Source: Elephas maximus indicus (Eukaryota; Chordata; Mammalia; Proboscidea; Elephantidae). Taken from it: a stretch of 64,000 nucleotides of DNA. The notes under the pieces were generated by a model. That model was not told where the DNA came from, did no database searches, and saw nothing but the letters and a program-made list of their open reading frames with translations. Location: NCBI RefSeq assembly GCF_024166365.1, contig NC_064831.1, forward strand, positions 29,068,768-29,132,767, read 5' to 3'. Position 1 is the stretch's first letter; each line of letters begins with the position of its first letter. Position numbers and translations under genes: made by a program. Below are positions 46,531 through 57,517 of this stretch, piece by piece.

Positions 46531-49500
46531 TTATAATAGTGATCTTATACAATATTTGTCCTTTTGCCTCTGACTAATTTCGCTCAGCATAATGCCTTCC
46601 AGGTTCCTCCATGTTATGAAATGTTTCACAGATTCGTCACTGTTCTTTATCGATGCATAGTATTCCATTGTGTGAATATACCACAATTTATTTAACCATT
46701 CATCCGTTGATGGACACCTTGGTTGCTTCCAACTTTTTGCTAATGTAAACAGTGCTGCAATAAACATGGGTGTGCATATATCTGTTCGTGTGAAGGCTCT
46801 TATTTCTCTAGGGTATATTCCGAGGAGTGGGATTTCTGGGTTGTATGGTAGTTCTATTTCTAACTTTTTAAGAAAACGCCAGATAGATTTCCAAAGTGGT
46901 TGTACCATTTTACATTCCCACCAGCAGTGTATAAGAGTTCCAATCTCTCTGCAGCCTCTCCAACATTTATTATTTTGTGTTTTTTGGATTAATGCCAGCC
47001 TTGCTGGTGTTGGAGTGAGATGGAATCTCATCGTAGTTTTAATTTGCATTTCTCTAATGGCTAATGATCGAGAGCATTTTCTCATGTATCATATACAAAC
47101 AGAATCATATAGATTTTAGAGATCAGGCACTGCTCGGAGATGTCATAGCTGAAAATTCTTTCCCATTCTGTAGGTGGTCTTTTTACTCTTTTGGTGAAGT
47201 CTTTAGATGAACATAGGTGTTTGATTTTTAGCAGCTCCCAGTTGTCTGGTTTCTCTTCGTCATTTTTGGTAATATTTTGTATTCTGTTTATGCCTTGTAT
47301 TAGGGCTCCTAGGGTTGTCCCAATTTTTTCTTCCATGATCTTTATCGTTTTAGTCTTTATGTTTAGGTCTTTGATCCCCTTGGAGTTAGTTTTTGTGCAT
47401 GGTGTGAGGTATGGGTCCTGTCTCATTTTTTTGCAAATGGATATCCAGTTATGCCAGCACCATTTGTTCAAAAGACTATCTTTTCCCCAATGAACTGACA
47501 CTGGGCCTTTGTCAAATATCAGCTGCTAATATGTGGATGGCTTTATATCTGGGTTCTCAATTCTGTTCCATTGGTCTATGTGCCTGTTGTTGTACCACTA
47601 CCAGGCTGTTATGATTACTGTGGCTGGATAATATGTTCTAAAATCAGGTAGAGTGAGGCCTCCCACTTTCTTCTTCTTTTTCAGTAATGCTTTACTTATC
47701 CGGGGCTTCTTTCTCTTCCATATAAAGTTGGTGATTTGTTTCTCTATCACACTGAAAAATGACATTGGAATTTGGATCAGAAGTGCATTGTATGTATAGA
47801 TGGCTTTTGGTAGAATAGACATTTTTCCTATGTTAAGTCTTCCTATCCATGAGCAAGGTATGTTTTTCCACTTAAGTAGGTCCTTTTCAGTTTCTTGCAG
47901 TAGTGCTTCGTAGTTTTCTTTGTATGCGTCTTTTGCATCTTTGGTAAGATTTATTCCTAAGTATTTTATCTTCTTGGGGGCTACTGTGAATGGTATTGAT
48001 TTGGTGATTTCCTCTTCAATGTTCTTTTTGTTGATGTAGAGGAATCCAAGTGATTTTTGTATGTTTATCTTATAACCTGAGACTCTGCCAAACTCTTCTA
48101 TTAGTTTCAGTAGTTTTCTGGAGGATTCCTTAGGGTTTTCTGTGTATAAGATCATGTCATCTGCAAATAGAGATAATTTTATTTCTTCCTTGCCAATCCG
48201 GATGCCCTTTATTTCTTTTTCTAGCCTAATTGCTCTGGCTAGGTCCTCTAGAACAATGTTGAATAAGAGCAGTGATAAAGGGCATCCTGGTCTGGTTCCC
48301 ACTCTCAAGAGAAATGCTTTCATGCTCTCTCCATTTAGAGTGATGTTGGCTGTTGGCTTTGTAGAGAGGAATTTTCCTTCAATTCCTATTTTGCTTAGAG
48401 TTTTTATCATAAATGGGCGCTGGACTTTGTCAAATGCCTTTTCTGCATCAATTGATAAGCTCATGTGGTTTTTATCTTTTGTTTTATTTATATGGTGGAT
48501 TATATTAATGGTTTTTCTAATATTAAACCAGCCTTGCATACCTGGTATAAATCCCACTTGGTCGCGGTGGATTATTTTTTTGATATGTTGTTGAATTCTA
48601 TTGGCTAGAATTTTGTTGAGGATTTTTGCATCTATGTTCATGAGGGATATAGGTCTAGAATTTTCTTTTTTTGTGATGTCTTAACCTGCTTTTGGTATCA
48701 GGGAGATGGTGGTTTCATAGAATGAGTTAGGTAGTATTCCGTCATTTGCTATGCTTTGAAATACCTTTAGTAGTAGTGGTGTTAACTCTTCTCTGAAAGT
48801 TTGGTAGAACTCTGCAGTGAAGCCATCCGGGCCAGGGCTTTTTTTTGTTGGGAGTTTTTGGATTACCGTTTCAATCTCTTTTTTTGTTATGGGTCTATTT
48901 AGTTGTTCTACTTCTGATTGTGTTAGTTGAGGTAGGTAGTGTTTTTCTAGGAATTCATCCATTTCTTCTAGGTTTGCAAATTTGTTAGAGTATAATTTTT
49001 CATAGTAATCTGATATGATTCTTTTAATTTCAGTTGGGTCTGTTTTGATGTGGCCCATCTCGTTTCTTATTTGGGTTATTTGTTTCCTTTCCTGTATTTC
49101 TTTAGTCAGTCTGGTGAATGGTTTATCACTTTTGTTAATTTTTTCAAAGAACCAGCTTTTGGCTTTGTTAATTCTTTCAATTGTTTTTCTGTTCTCTAAT
49201 TCATTTAGTTCAGCTCTAATTTTTATGATTTGTTTTCTTCTGGTGCCTGATGGATTCTTTTTTGCTCACTTTCTATTTGTTCAAGTTGTAGGGACAGTTC
49301 TCTGATTTTGGCTCTTTCTTCTTTTTGTATATGTGCATTTACCGATATAAATTGACCTCTGAGCACTGCTTTTGCTGTGTCCCAGAGGTTTTGATAGGAA
49401 GTATTTTCATTCTCGTTGCATTCTATGAATTTCTTTATTCCCTCCTTAATGTCTTCTAGAACCCAGTCTTTTTTCAGGAGGGTATTGTTTAGTTTCCAAG

Positions 49501-50244
49501 TATTTGATTTCTTTTCCCTGGTTTTTCTGTTATTGATTTCCACTTTTATGGCCTTGTGGTCTGAGAAGATGCTTTGTAATATTTCGATGTTTTGGATTCT
49601 GCAAAGGTTTGTTTTATGACCTAATATGTGGTCTATTCTAGAGAATGTTCCATGTGCGCTAGAAAAAAAAGTATACTTTGCAGCAGTTGGGTGGAGTGTT
49701 CTGTATAAGTCTATGAGGTCAAGTTGGTTGATTGTAGCAATTAGGTCTTCCGTGTCTCTATTGAGCTTCTTACTGGAAGTCCTGTCCTTCTCCAAAAGGG
49801 GTGTGTTGAAGTCTCCTGCTATAATTGTGGAAGTGTCTATCACACTTTTCAGTTCTGTTAAAGTTTGTTTTATGTATCTTGCAGCCCTGTCTTTGGGTAC
49901 ATAAATATTTAATATGGTTATATCTTCCTAGTCAATTGTCCCTTTAATCATTATGTAGTGTCCTTCGTTATCCTTTGTGGTGGATTTGACTTTAAAGTCT
50001 ATTTTGTCAGAAATTAATATTGCTACTCCTGCTCTTTTTTGCTTGTTGTTTGCTTGATATATTTTTTCCATCCTTTGAGTTTAAGTTTGTTTGTGTCTCT
50101 AAGTCTAAAGTGTGTCTCTTGTAGGCAGCATATAGACGGATCGTGTTTCTTTATCCAGTCTGAGACTCTCTGTCTCTTTATTGGTGCATTTAGTCCATTT
50201 ACATTCAGCGTAATTATAGATAAGTATGTGTTTAGTGCTGTCAT
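46531..50244 (-). pseudogene. L1 copy B ORF2 (endonuclease/reverse transcriptase), broken
   Basis: It starts [20 protein letters not shown] at 50244, and the first frame ends after 73 codons. The endonuclease continues at 49843-49223 ([22 protein letters not shown]). The RT entry is at 49058-48681 ([14 protein letters not shown]). A 347-codon piece (48641-47598) carries the palm with [13 protein letters not shown] and [20 protein letters not shown]. The end (47085-46531) has [20 protein letters not shown], the C-terminal cysteine region. At least four frame breaks make it inactive. Confidence 0.93.
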
Positions 50245-50703
50245 TTTGATGCCTTTTTATGTGTGTTGTTCACAATTTCATTTTTCCACTTCCTTTTTTG
50301 TGCTAGGACGTTTTTCTTTGTAAATTGTGTGTTTCTCATTTTCATAGTATTTGACTTTATGTTTGCTGAGTCATTATGTTTTTCTTGGTTTTTATTTTGA
50401 GTTATGGAGTTGTTATACCTCTTTGTGGTTACCTTAATATTTACCCCTATTTTTCTAAGTAAAAACCTAACTTGTATTGTCCTATATCACCTTGTATCCC
50501 TCTTCATGTGGCAGTTCTATGCCTCCTGTATTTAATCCCTCTTTTTGATTATTGTGATCTTTTACATATTGACTTCAATGATTCCCGGTTTTGAGTCTTT
50601 TTTTCTTTTTAAAATTAATCTTAACTTGTGTTTGTGATTTCCCTATTTGAGTTGATATCAGGATGTTCTGTTCTGTGACCTTGTGTTGTGCTGGTATCTG
50701 ATA

Positions 50704-51730
50704 TTATTGGTTTTCTGACCAATTTCCTTTAGTATTTCTTGTAGCTTTGGTTTGGTTTTTGCAAATTCTCTAAGCTTGTGTTTATCTGTAAATATCTTAA
50801 TTTCGCCTTTATATTTCAGAGAGAGTTTTGCTGGATATATGATCCTTGGCTGGCAGTTTTTCTCCTTCAGTGCTCTATATATGTCATCCCATTGCCTTCT
50901 TTACTGCATGGTTTCTGCTGAGTAGTCTGAACTTATTTTTACTGATTCTCCTTTGTAGGAGACTTTTCTTTTATCCCTGGCTGGTTTTAAATTTTTCTCT
51001 TTATCTTTGGTTTTGGCAAGTTTGATGATATTATGTCTTGGTGATTTTCTTTTTGAATCAATCTTAAATGGGGTTCGATGAGCATCTTGGATAGATATCC
51101 TTTCATCTTTCACGATGTCAGGGAAGTTTTCTGCCAACAGATCTTCAACTATTCTCTCTGTTTTTTCTGTTATCCCTCCCTGTTCTGGGACTCCAATCAC
51201 ACTCAAGTTATTCTTCTCGATAGAGTCCCACATGATTCTTAGGGTTTCTTCATTTTTTTTTAATTCTTTTATCTGATTTTTTTTTCAGCTATATTGGTGT
51301 CAATTCCCTGGTCCTCCAGATTCCCCACCCTGCATTCCAATTGCTCGAGTCTGCTCCTCTGACTTCCTATTGAGTTGTATAATTCTGTAATTTTACTGTT
51401 AATCTTTTGGATTTCTGAATGCTGTCTCTCTATGGATTCTTGCATCTTATTAATTTTACCACTAAGTTCTTGAATAATCTTTTTGATTTCTTCAACTGCT
51501 TTACCAGTGTGTTCCTTGGATTTTTCTGTAGATTGCCTTATTTCATTTCTGAGGTCATCCCTCATGTCTTGAAGCATTCTGTAAATTAGTTTTTCATATT
51601 CTGCATCTGGCAATTCCAGGATTGTATCTTCATTTGGGAAAGATTTTGATTCTTTAGTTTGGGGAGTTGTAGAAGCAATCATGGTCTGCTTCTTTATGTG
51701 GTTTGATATTGACTGCTGTCTCCGAGCCAT
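50704..51730 (-). pseudogene. L1 copy B ORF1 (RNA-binding protein), broken
   Basis: It starts MARRQQSISNHIKKQTMIA at 51730 and runs 153 codons, including the long coiled coil (EEIKKIIQELSGKINKMQES, IGSQRSRLEQLECRVGNLED). It shifts frame at an A9 tract near 51286. The second frame holds the RNA-binding C-terminus (ERISIQDAHRTPFKIDSKRK, RKVSYKGESVKISSDYSAET) and meets a TAA at 50901-50903. The start is set by agreement with copies A and C. Confidence 0.9.
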
Positions 51731-53283
51731 CTCTAAGATATATTGTAGTGATTTATTCTATACTTGCTCACTGAGTCTTATCTTGTTTTGTTTTCTTTCA
51801 ATATACGTAGATGGGCTACTAGATTGCACTGTCTTGATTGTTGTAGCCCTTGAATCACTTATGTCCTATTACCAGCTGGTTTGGGCTGTTACCAAACATA
51901 TGAGCCTAAGAGTCCATTCACTATTCTTGAGTAGAATCTGATTTTGGGTCATCAAGTGTGTGGTGCAGACTGTCACCTATCCACCTAGAGAAGTAGTGGT
52001 GATAGTTGTGTGCACCAGATTCTAGTAGCAGCAGGGTTTCACACTCCAGGGAGGGACAGGATGCTGACAGGCTTCCCCCAAGTGCCAGTGAGGTAGGTGT
52101 GTCTCTATTCCTAAAGCACTTTGGTGGATGGGCTCTGCAGCTGTACCTTAGGCCCCCCAATGCAAGTACCTCTACAGATTGGTAGGTGTTACCCTCCTTA
52201 GACCCCTAAGGCAGGAGGCTAGGTGGTCTGGGGGGAGCTTCAGCCCTCAGTTCCCTGTTGTGGGCCAGTGAGGGCTCTGTTGAATACGCAGAGATATCAG
52301 ACCTGGGAAACTTGTCTTTCCAGTAATCTGCTAAAACTATTATAGTCAGATCCCTATCAGAATTGCCTTTGCATTATAATAGCCACCTTGTTCCCTGTAG
52401 GGGTGAAAGCCCAAGACTGTGGATCACATATGTTTGGCTGGAGCTGGTTCTGTGTTTTTAGTCCAATTAGGGAAGGATTTTTGGTCCCTGGGTTTTCTGT
52501 AGCTGCTTCTCTCAGGCCAGGATAATGGGTTAGGAAAAGACCAAAAAGAAAAACCACAGCTCAGTTCACTCTCGGGCTCAGGAAATTCCAATGTTAAAGA
52601 AGCCGCCTGGGAAGGGGAGGGGAGGGTTCAGATAAATAGAAGAGAGTAGCACTCCAGAATATAGACAAAGTTACTTATCTTGCTTGGGATGACTGTTTTA
52701 TCTGAGATTCCCGAGGGGCGTGTTGACTGTGTGCGCTGGCTTGGTAGAGATTGCCCCCTGAGGTCAGACCCGCGTCCTGTGCTTGTGCTGTCTCAGAAGC
52801 CGTGGTCAGTTCCTCCGCTCCCAGTCCAAAGCCCAGCGCCAAGGTTCCCCAGCTGGGAAGCCGCACTCTAGGTTCCAAAACCAGTCGCTGCCCCCTGGTG
52901 ACTTCTCCTTCTGTCAGCCACGTTGCTGCGCTGCCTGCGTGCACTGGCTGGGCTTCCCCCGAGGTCACTTCTGGGGGCTAGGGATGCGTCCCTTTTTTGC
53001 ACCATCCCAGGATGCCGTGCTCAGCTCCCCTGAGCCCAGTCCAAAGCCCGGTGCCAAGGTTTCCTGACTGGGACGTTGGCTCCAGGCTCCGAAAATAGTC
53101 GCTGCTTCCCCGTGGTTGTTCGTTCTCAGTCTCTGTCACTCAGGTCAACTCTTTAGATCTGTGTTTGATGGTCAGAGTTTGTAGATTGTCATGTATGTGA
53201 TCGATTCACTCGTTTTTCCGAGTCTTTGTTGCAAGAGGGATCTGAGGTAGCTTCTACCTAGTCAGCCATCTTGGCCCCACCTC
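51731..53283 (-). promoter_or_regulatory. L1 copy B 5'UTR with two repeated units
   Basis: Two related segments lie about 215 bp apart. On the plus strand, cccagtccaaagccc followed by gccaaggtt occurs near 52821 and 53036, and gtcgctgc near 52890 and 53100. The region is GC-rich like the copy C 5'UTR. L1 5'UTRs act as internal Pol II promoters (established), so this part is inferred to be the former promoter. Confidence 0.7.
53265..53273 (-). promoter_or_regulatory. YY1-type site at L1 copy B 5' end
   Basis: CAAGATGGC on the minus strand, starting 11 bases from the element's first base. Confidence 0.6.
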
Positions 53284-53327
53284 CTTAAAGCAACTTTTAA
53301 AGCATTTTAAAGAAAACTATTGAAGTG

Positions 53328-53541
53328 TTAGACCCTGGATGGTGCAAACAGTTAATGCGCTCTGCTGCTAACCAAAAGGTTGCTGGTTAGAGTCTACTCA
53401 GAAGACTCTAGAATTCTGCTTGGAAGAAAATCTACTTGTGAAAAATATCAGCCATTGCAAACCCTATGGAGTACAATTCTCCTCTGACCCGCCTGGATAG
53501 CCATGAGTTGGAACCTACTCGATAGTATCTATTTTATTAAA
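53328..53541 (+). repeat. AfroSINE, long form, sense
   Basis: Head (ctgctgctaaccaaaaggtt), middle block (ggaagaaaatctacttgtga), body (accctatggagtacaattct) and tail (catgagttggaacctactcg). It directly follows the L1 copy B insertion site. Confidence 0.83.
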
Positions 53542-53884
53542 ACATCACTTAGAAAGAGTGGATCAAAGCACTCTACATTCCAACAGTTGAACATGAGTTA
53601 AGTTAGGACTTTGAGAAGAAAATGGATCCTTAGGAAAGTAAATGGACAACTTGCTTCCTTACTTTAGAGATCTCAAAATTTTCTCTCTCCCCACAGCATT
53701 TATCATTCCATCATAACATCTACAACACACAATGATTTTCACATGGATTGGACAAGGGGAATGGAAAGGCATTACCATGTATTCCGAGAGATCACCCCTC
53801 ATAGTATATGCCTGCCCCCTCCCAACTTAAAAATCTCTGACCCAGATAACCTTCTCTTTATGCAATTTCCCTCATCTTGTTTCT
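53542..53884. other. unassigned sequence
   Basis: No gene or repeat recognised. Confidence 0.35.
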
Positions 53885-54415
53885 TGTGTGTGTGTGCTTT
53901 AGGTGAAAGTCTATAGCCCAAGTAAATTTCTCCTTCAAAAATTTATGCACATATTGTTTTGTGACATTGGTTGCAATCCCCACAATGTGACAGCACACTC
54001 CCCTTTCCCACTCTGGGTTCCCCGTGTCCACTCATCCTATTCCTGTCCCTTCCTGCCTTCTTATCCTGATTTTTGGACAGGAGCTGCCCTTTTGGTCTCA
54101 TATATCTGATTTAACTAAGAAGCATGTTCCTCACATGTATTATTTTTTGTTTTATAGTCCAGCCTAAACTTTGTCTGAAGAGTGGCCTTTGGGAATGGTT
54201 TTAGTTCTGGTTTAACAGAGCATCCAGGGGCCATAGTTTAAGGGGTTCCTTCAGTCTCTGTCAGGTCATTAAGTCTGGTCTTTTTACTAGAATTTGAATT
54301 CTGTTCTGCATTTTTCTCCTGCTCTGTCTGGGACTCTGTTGAGTTCCCTGTCAGGGAAATCACTGGTGGTAGCCAGGCACCATCTAGTTCTTCTAGTCTG
54401 AGGCTAAAGGAGTCA
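53885..54415 (-). mobile_element. L1 3'UTR fragment, antisense
   Basis: Contains tgctttaggtgaaagtctat, caatccccacaatgtgacag, the 3'UTR stem-loop at about 54259-54281, and ccaggcaccatctagttctt, in the same order as in copies B and C. 5'-truncated. TSD not clear. Confidence 0.83.
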
Positions 54416-54990
54416 TCATTTTGGTTTTTGAAAGGTGTGTAGTAGATTTTTCAAGTTGTTCTCTTGGATGGAGGCCTGAGTGCCAGCTGGAAGCACATCC
54501 CAAAGAGAAGGCCCAATTGCCAAGGGAGCATTGACTGATCCACCCAAGGTCCTTGCTAGGAAACAGTTGCAGGAGTATCTATGAGCACAGTCAGGAGTTT
54601 CCTTATGAAAATAGTCATATATTCACTCTTGCAAAAAAAAAAAAAAAAAAGTCCCAGTCTCCAAACTCTCTTATTCTAGAGAATGCAGAAATGGTATTTG
54701 CATTGACATTCTTCAAAATGTAAACTTCTGAAGTCACAGAAAAACCCCATGTCTGCCGGGATAATGCCATTTCTATATAGGAGAAGGCTCCATTCCTCAC
54801 TGTTGTTCTGGGTACCTGAGCTGCATCAGTCAACACTGACTGGGTGATTACTGCTGGACAGAATTTGGCCAAGGGAGAAAGCTACCGACCTCCATGATCT
54901 ACCCTGCCTACAAAACTACCATCTGTTCACATCCTTCACTCTACTTCTTCTCCAGCCCAGGAAAGGGTGGATGGAGAAGGAAACAAAAAG
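54416..54990. other. unassigned sequence with an A-tract
   Basis: A run of about 18 A lies at 54633-54650. An 85-codon antisense frame spans it and has no known domain. The A-tract could be the tail of a small retrocopy, but I recognise no source. Confidence 0.35.
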
Positions 54991-55017
54991 GTCTTCTAGG
55001 CCTTTGAGGGGCGGAGC

Positions 55018-55026
55018 CAAGATGGC
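55018..55026 (+). promoter_or_regulatory. YY1-type site at L1 copy C 5' end
   Basis: CAAGATGGC followed by gg, about 13 bases from the likely first L1 base, as in human L1. Confidence 0.65.
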
Positions 55027-55154
55027 GGACTAGGCGGACGCTACCTCGGATCCCTCTTACAACAAAGACACGGAAAAACAAGTGAATCGATCACATACAT
55101 AACAATCTACAAACCCTGAACAACAAACACAGATTTAGAGGTGGAGAACGAACT

Positions 55155-55830
55155 AATACGGGGAAGCAGCGATTGTTTTCAGAGCCTGGAGCCAGCATAC
55201 CAGTCAGGTACGGCACAAGCACAGAGAGCTGCTCCACCCCCCTGAACTAACCCCGGGAGGGGGACCAGCCGGTTCCGCGGGCAGCGTGGGATGCAGCCGG
55301 TAGGAGAAGTCCCCGGGAGGCAATGACTGGTCTTGGAACGGGGAGAGCAGCGTCCCAGCCAGGGAACCATCCCACCGGGATTTGGACTGGACGCAGGTAC
55401 GGCATAAACACGGAGAGCTGCTCCACCCCCCTGAACTAACGCCGGGAGAGGGCCCAGTTGGGTCGCGCGGGCAACGTGGGACGCAGCTGGTAGGAGAAGT
55501 CCCCGGGAGGCAGCGACTGGTATTGGAGCGGGGAGAACAGCGTCCCAGCCGGGACACTCGGTCACGGCACAAGCACGGGGAGCTGCTCCACCCACCTGAA
55601 CTAACCCTGGGAGGCGGCCCAACTGGTTCGTAGAGGCGGCACGGCAACGCGGCTGGAGGGACGAGAAGTGTCCGGGAGGCAGCGACTGATTTTGGAGTCG
55701 AGAGTGCACGGTCCCAGTAGGGTAGCCTTGACGCTGGGCGTGGGGCTGGAAGCGGAGGATCTGACCTTGACTCCAGCGGGCCAGACCCCCCGGGGGCAAT
55801 CTCCACACAGCCAGCACACATAGGCGACGC
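55155..55830 (+). promoter_or_regulatory. L1 copy C 5'UTR: tandem CpG-rich monomers
   Basis: Three related units begin at about 55209, 55398 and 55563 (periods about 189 and 165 bp). Each opens with acggcacaagcac or a variant, followed by gagctgctccaccc and ctgaactaac. Each closes with gaagtccccgggaggcag or a variant plus cgactggt and a ccagc motif. A partial unit lies before the first (55155-55208). The region is very CpG-rich. Mouse L1 promoters are built from such monomers (established). That this array is a promoter is inference. Confidence 0.75.
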
Positions 55831-56046
55831 GCCCATGGGAATCTCAGATATAATAGTCATTCCAAGCAAGACAAGCAACTCTGGCTATATTCTCAGGTGC
55901 TACTCTCCTATCTCTCTGTTCCCTCCCCCACCCTCCCCAGGCGGCTTCATTAACATCTGAATAGCCTGAGCCAGAGGGAGAACTCTGATAGGGATCTGAC
56001 TGCATTTTTTTTTAGCGGATTTTCTGGAAAAACTAGTTTCCCAGTG

Positions 56047-57061
56047 ATGGCTCGGGGACAACAATCCATATAAAACCACTTAAAGAAGCAGACCATGACA
56101 GCTTCTCCAACCCCCCAAACAAAAGAATCAAAATCTTTCCCAAATGAAGATACAATCCTGGAATTATCAGATACAGAATATAAAAAACTAATTTACAGAA
56201 TGCTTCAAGACATCACAAACGAAATAAGGCAAACTGCAGAAAAAGCCAAGGAACACACTGATAAAACTGTTGAAGAACTCAAAAAGATTATTCAAGAACA
56301 TAGTGGAAAAATTAATAAGTTGCAAGAATCCATAGAGAGACAGCATGTAGAAATCCAAAAGATTAACAATAAAATTACAGAATTAGACAATGCAATAGGA
56401 AGTCAGAGGAGCAGACTCGAGCAATTAGAATGCAGACTGGGACATCTGGAGGACCAGGGAATCAACACCAACATAGCAGAAAAAAATCAGATAAAAGAAT
56501 TTAAAAAAATGAAGAAACCCTAAGAATCATGTGGGACTCTATCAAGAAGGATAACCTGTGGGTGATTGGAGTCCAGGACAGGGAGGGGGGACAGAAAACA
56601 CAGAGAAAATAGTTGAAGAACTCCTGACAGAAAACTTCCCTGACATCATGAAAGACGAAAGGATATCTCTCCAAGATGTTCATCGAACCCCATTTAAGAT
56701 TGATCCAAAAAGAAAAACACCAAGACATATTATCATCAAACTCACCAAAACCAAAGATAAACAGAAAATTTTAAAAGCAGCCAGGGAGAAAAGAAAGGTT
56801 TCCTTCAAGGGAGAATCAATAAGAATAAGTTCAGACTACTCAGCAGAAACCATGCAGGCAAGAAGGGAATGGGACGACATATACAGAACACTGAAGGAGA
56901 AAAACTGCCAGCCAAGGATCATATATCCAGCAAAACTCTCTCTGAAATATAAAGGTGAAATTAAGATATTTACAGATAAACACAAGTTTAGAGAATTTGC
57001 AAGAACCAAACCAAAGCTACAAGAAATACTAAAGGATATTGTTTGGTCAGAGAACCAATAA
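56047..57061 (+). pseudogene. L1 copy C ORF1 (RNA-binding protein), broken
   Basis: ORF1 encodes the L1 nucleic-acid chaperone. The ancestral ATG at 56047 is followed by TAA at 56071-56073 (codon 9), and the same frame continues from Met at 56095 to 56523. That stretch holds the coiled coil (EELKKIIQEHSGKINKLQES, IGSQRSRLEQLECRLGHLED). A frame break follows at an A7 tract before atgaagaaaccc. A second segment (56558-57061) has the RNA-binding domain (DERISLQDVHRTPFKIDPKR) and the C-terminal domain (NCQPRIIYPAKLSL), ending at the normal stop. At least two lesions, plus a frame change near 56570. Confidence 0.92.
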
Positions 57062-57517
57062 TATCAGATATCAGCACAACACAAGGTCACAAAACAGAAC
57101 GTCCTGATATCAACTCAAATAGGGAAATCACAAAAACAAAAAAATTAAGATTAATTAAAAAAAAATACACAAACAGGGAATCATGGAAGTCAATATGTAA
57201 AAGATCAAAATAATCAAAAAGAGGGACTAAATACAGGAGGCATTGAACTGCCACATGGAGAGTGATACAAGGCGATATAGAACAATACAAGTTAGGTTTT
57301 TACTTAGAAAAATAGGGGTAAATAATAAGGTAACCACAAAAAGGTATAGCAACTCCATAACTCAAGATAAAAGCCAAGAAAAACGTAACGACTCAACTAA
57401 CATAAAGTCAAACACTATGAAAATGAGGATCTCACAATTTACTAAGAAAAACGCCTCAGCACAAAAAAGTATGTGGAAAAATGAAATTGTCAACAACACA
57501 CATAAAAAGGCATCAAA
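57062..57517 (+). other. long inter-ORF spacer of L1
   Basis: 456 bases lie between the ORF1 stop and the ORF2 ATG. Copies A (about 440) and B (about 460) have spacers of similar length and text. An open frame (57243-57521) overlaps the ORF2 start by four bases (atga). I see no protein similarity in it. Confidence 0.8.

Larger units (their letters stand above)
45536..53283 (-). mobile_element. full-length L1 retrotransposon, copy B
   Basis: Reading the minus strand, it starts gaggtggggccaagatggct at 53283 and ends in the A-rich tail at 45536. A perfect 15-bp TSD, cttaaagcaactttt, lies at 45521-45535 and 53284-53298. About 7.75 kb. The 5'UTR is about 1.55 kb, with ORF1 at 51730-50704, a spacer of about 460 bp, and ORF2 at 50244-46531. 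Both ORFs are damaged, but less than in copy A. Confidence 0.96.

Noticed and set aside
48142..48594. 150-codon plus-strand frame
   Set aside because: Antisense to the RT domain of L1 copy B ORF2. The same antisense frame reappears in copy C.
55209..55730. CRISPR-like array
   Set aside because: Units are adjacent and diverged with no unique spacers, and the host is a mammal. They are L1 promoter-type monomers.
55179..55878. Antisense frames of 212 and 224 codons rich in Pro, Ser and Arg
   Set aside because: They are antisense to the CpG-rich L1 5'UTR monomers. Their internal repetition only reflects the monomer array.
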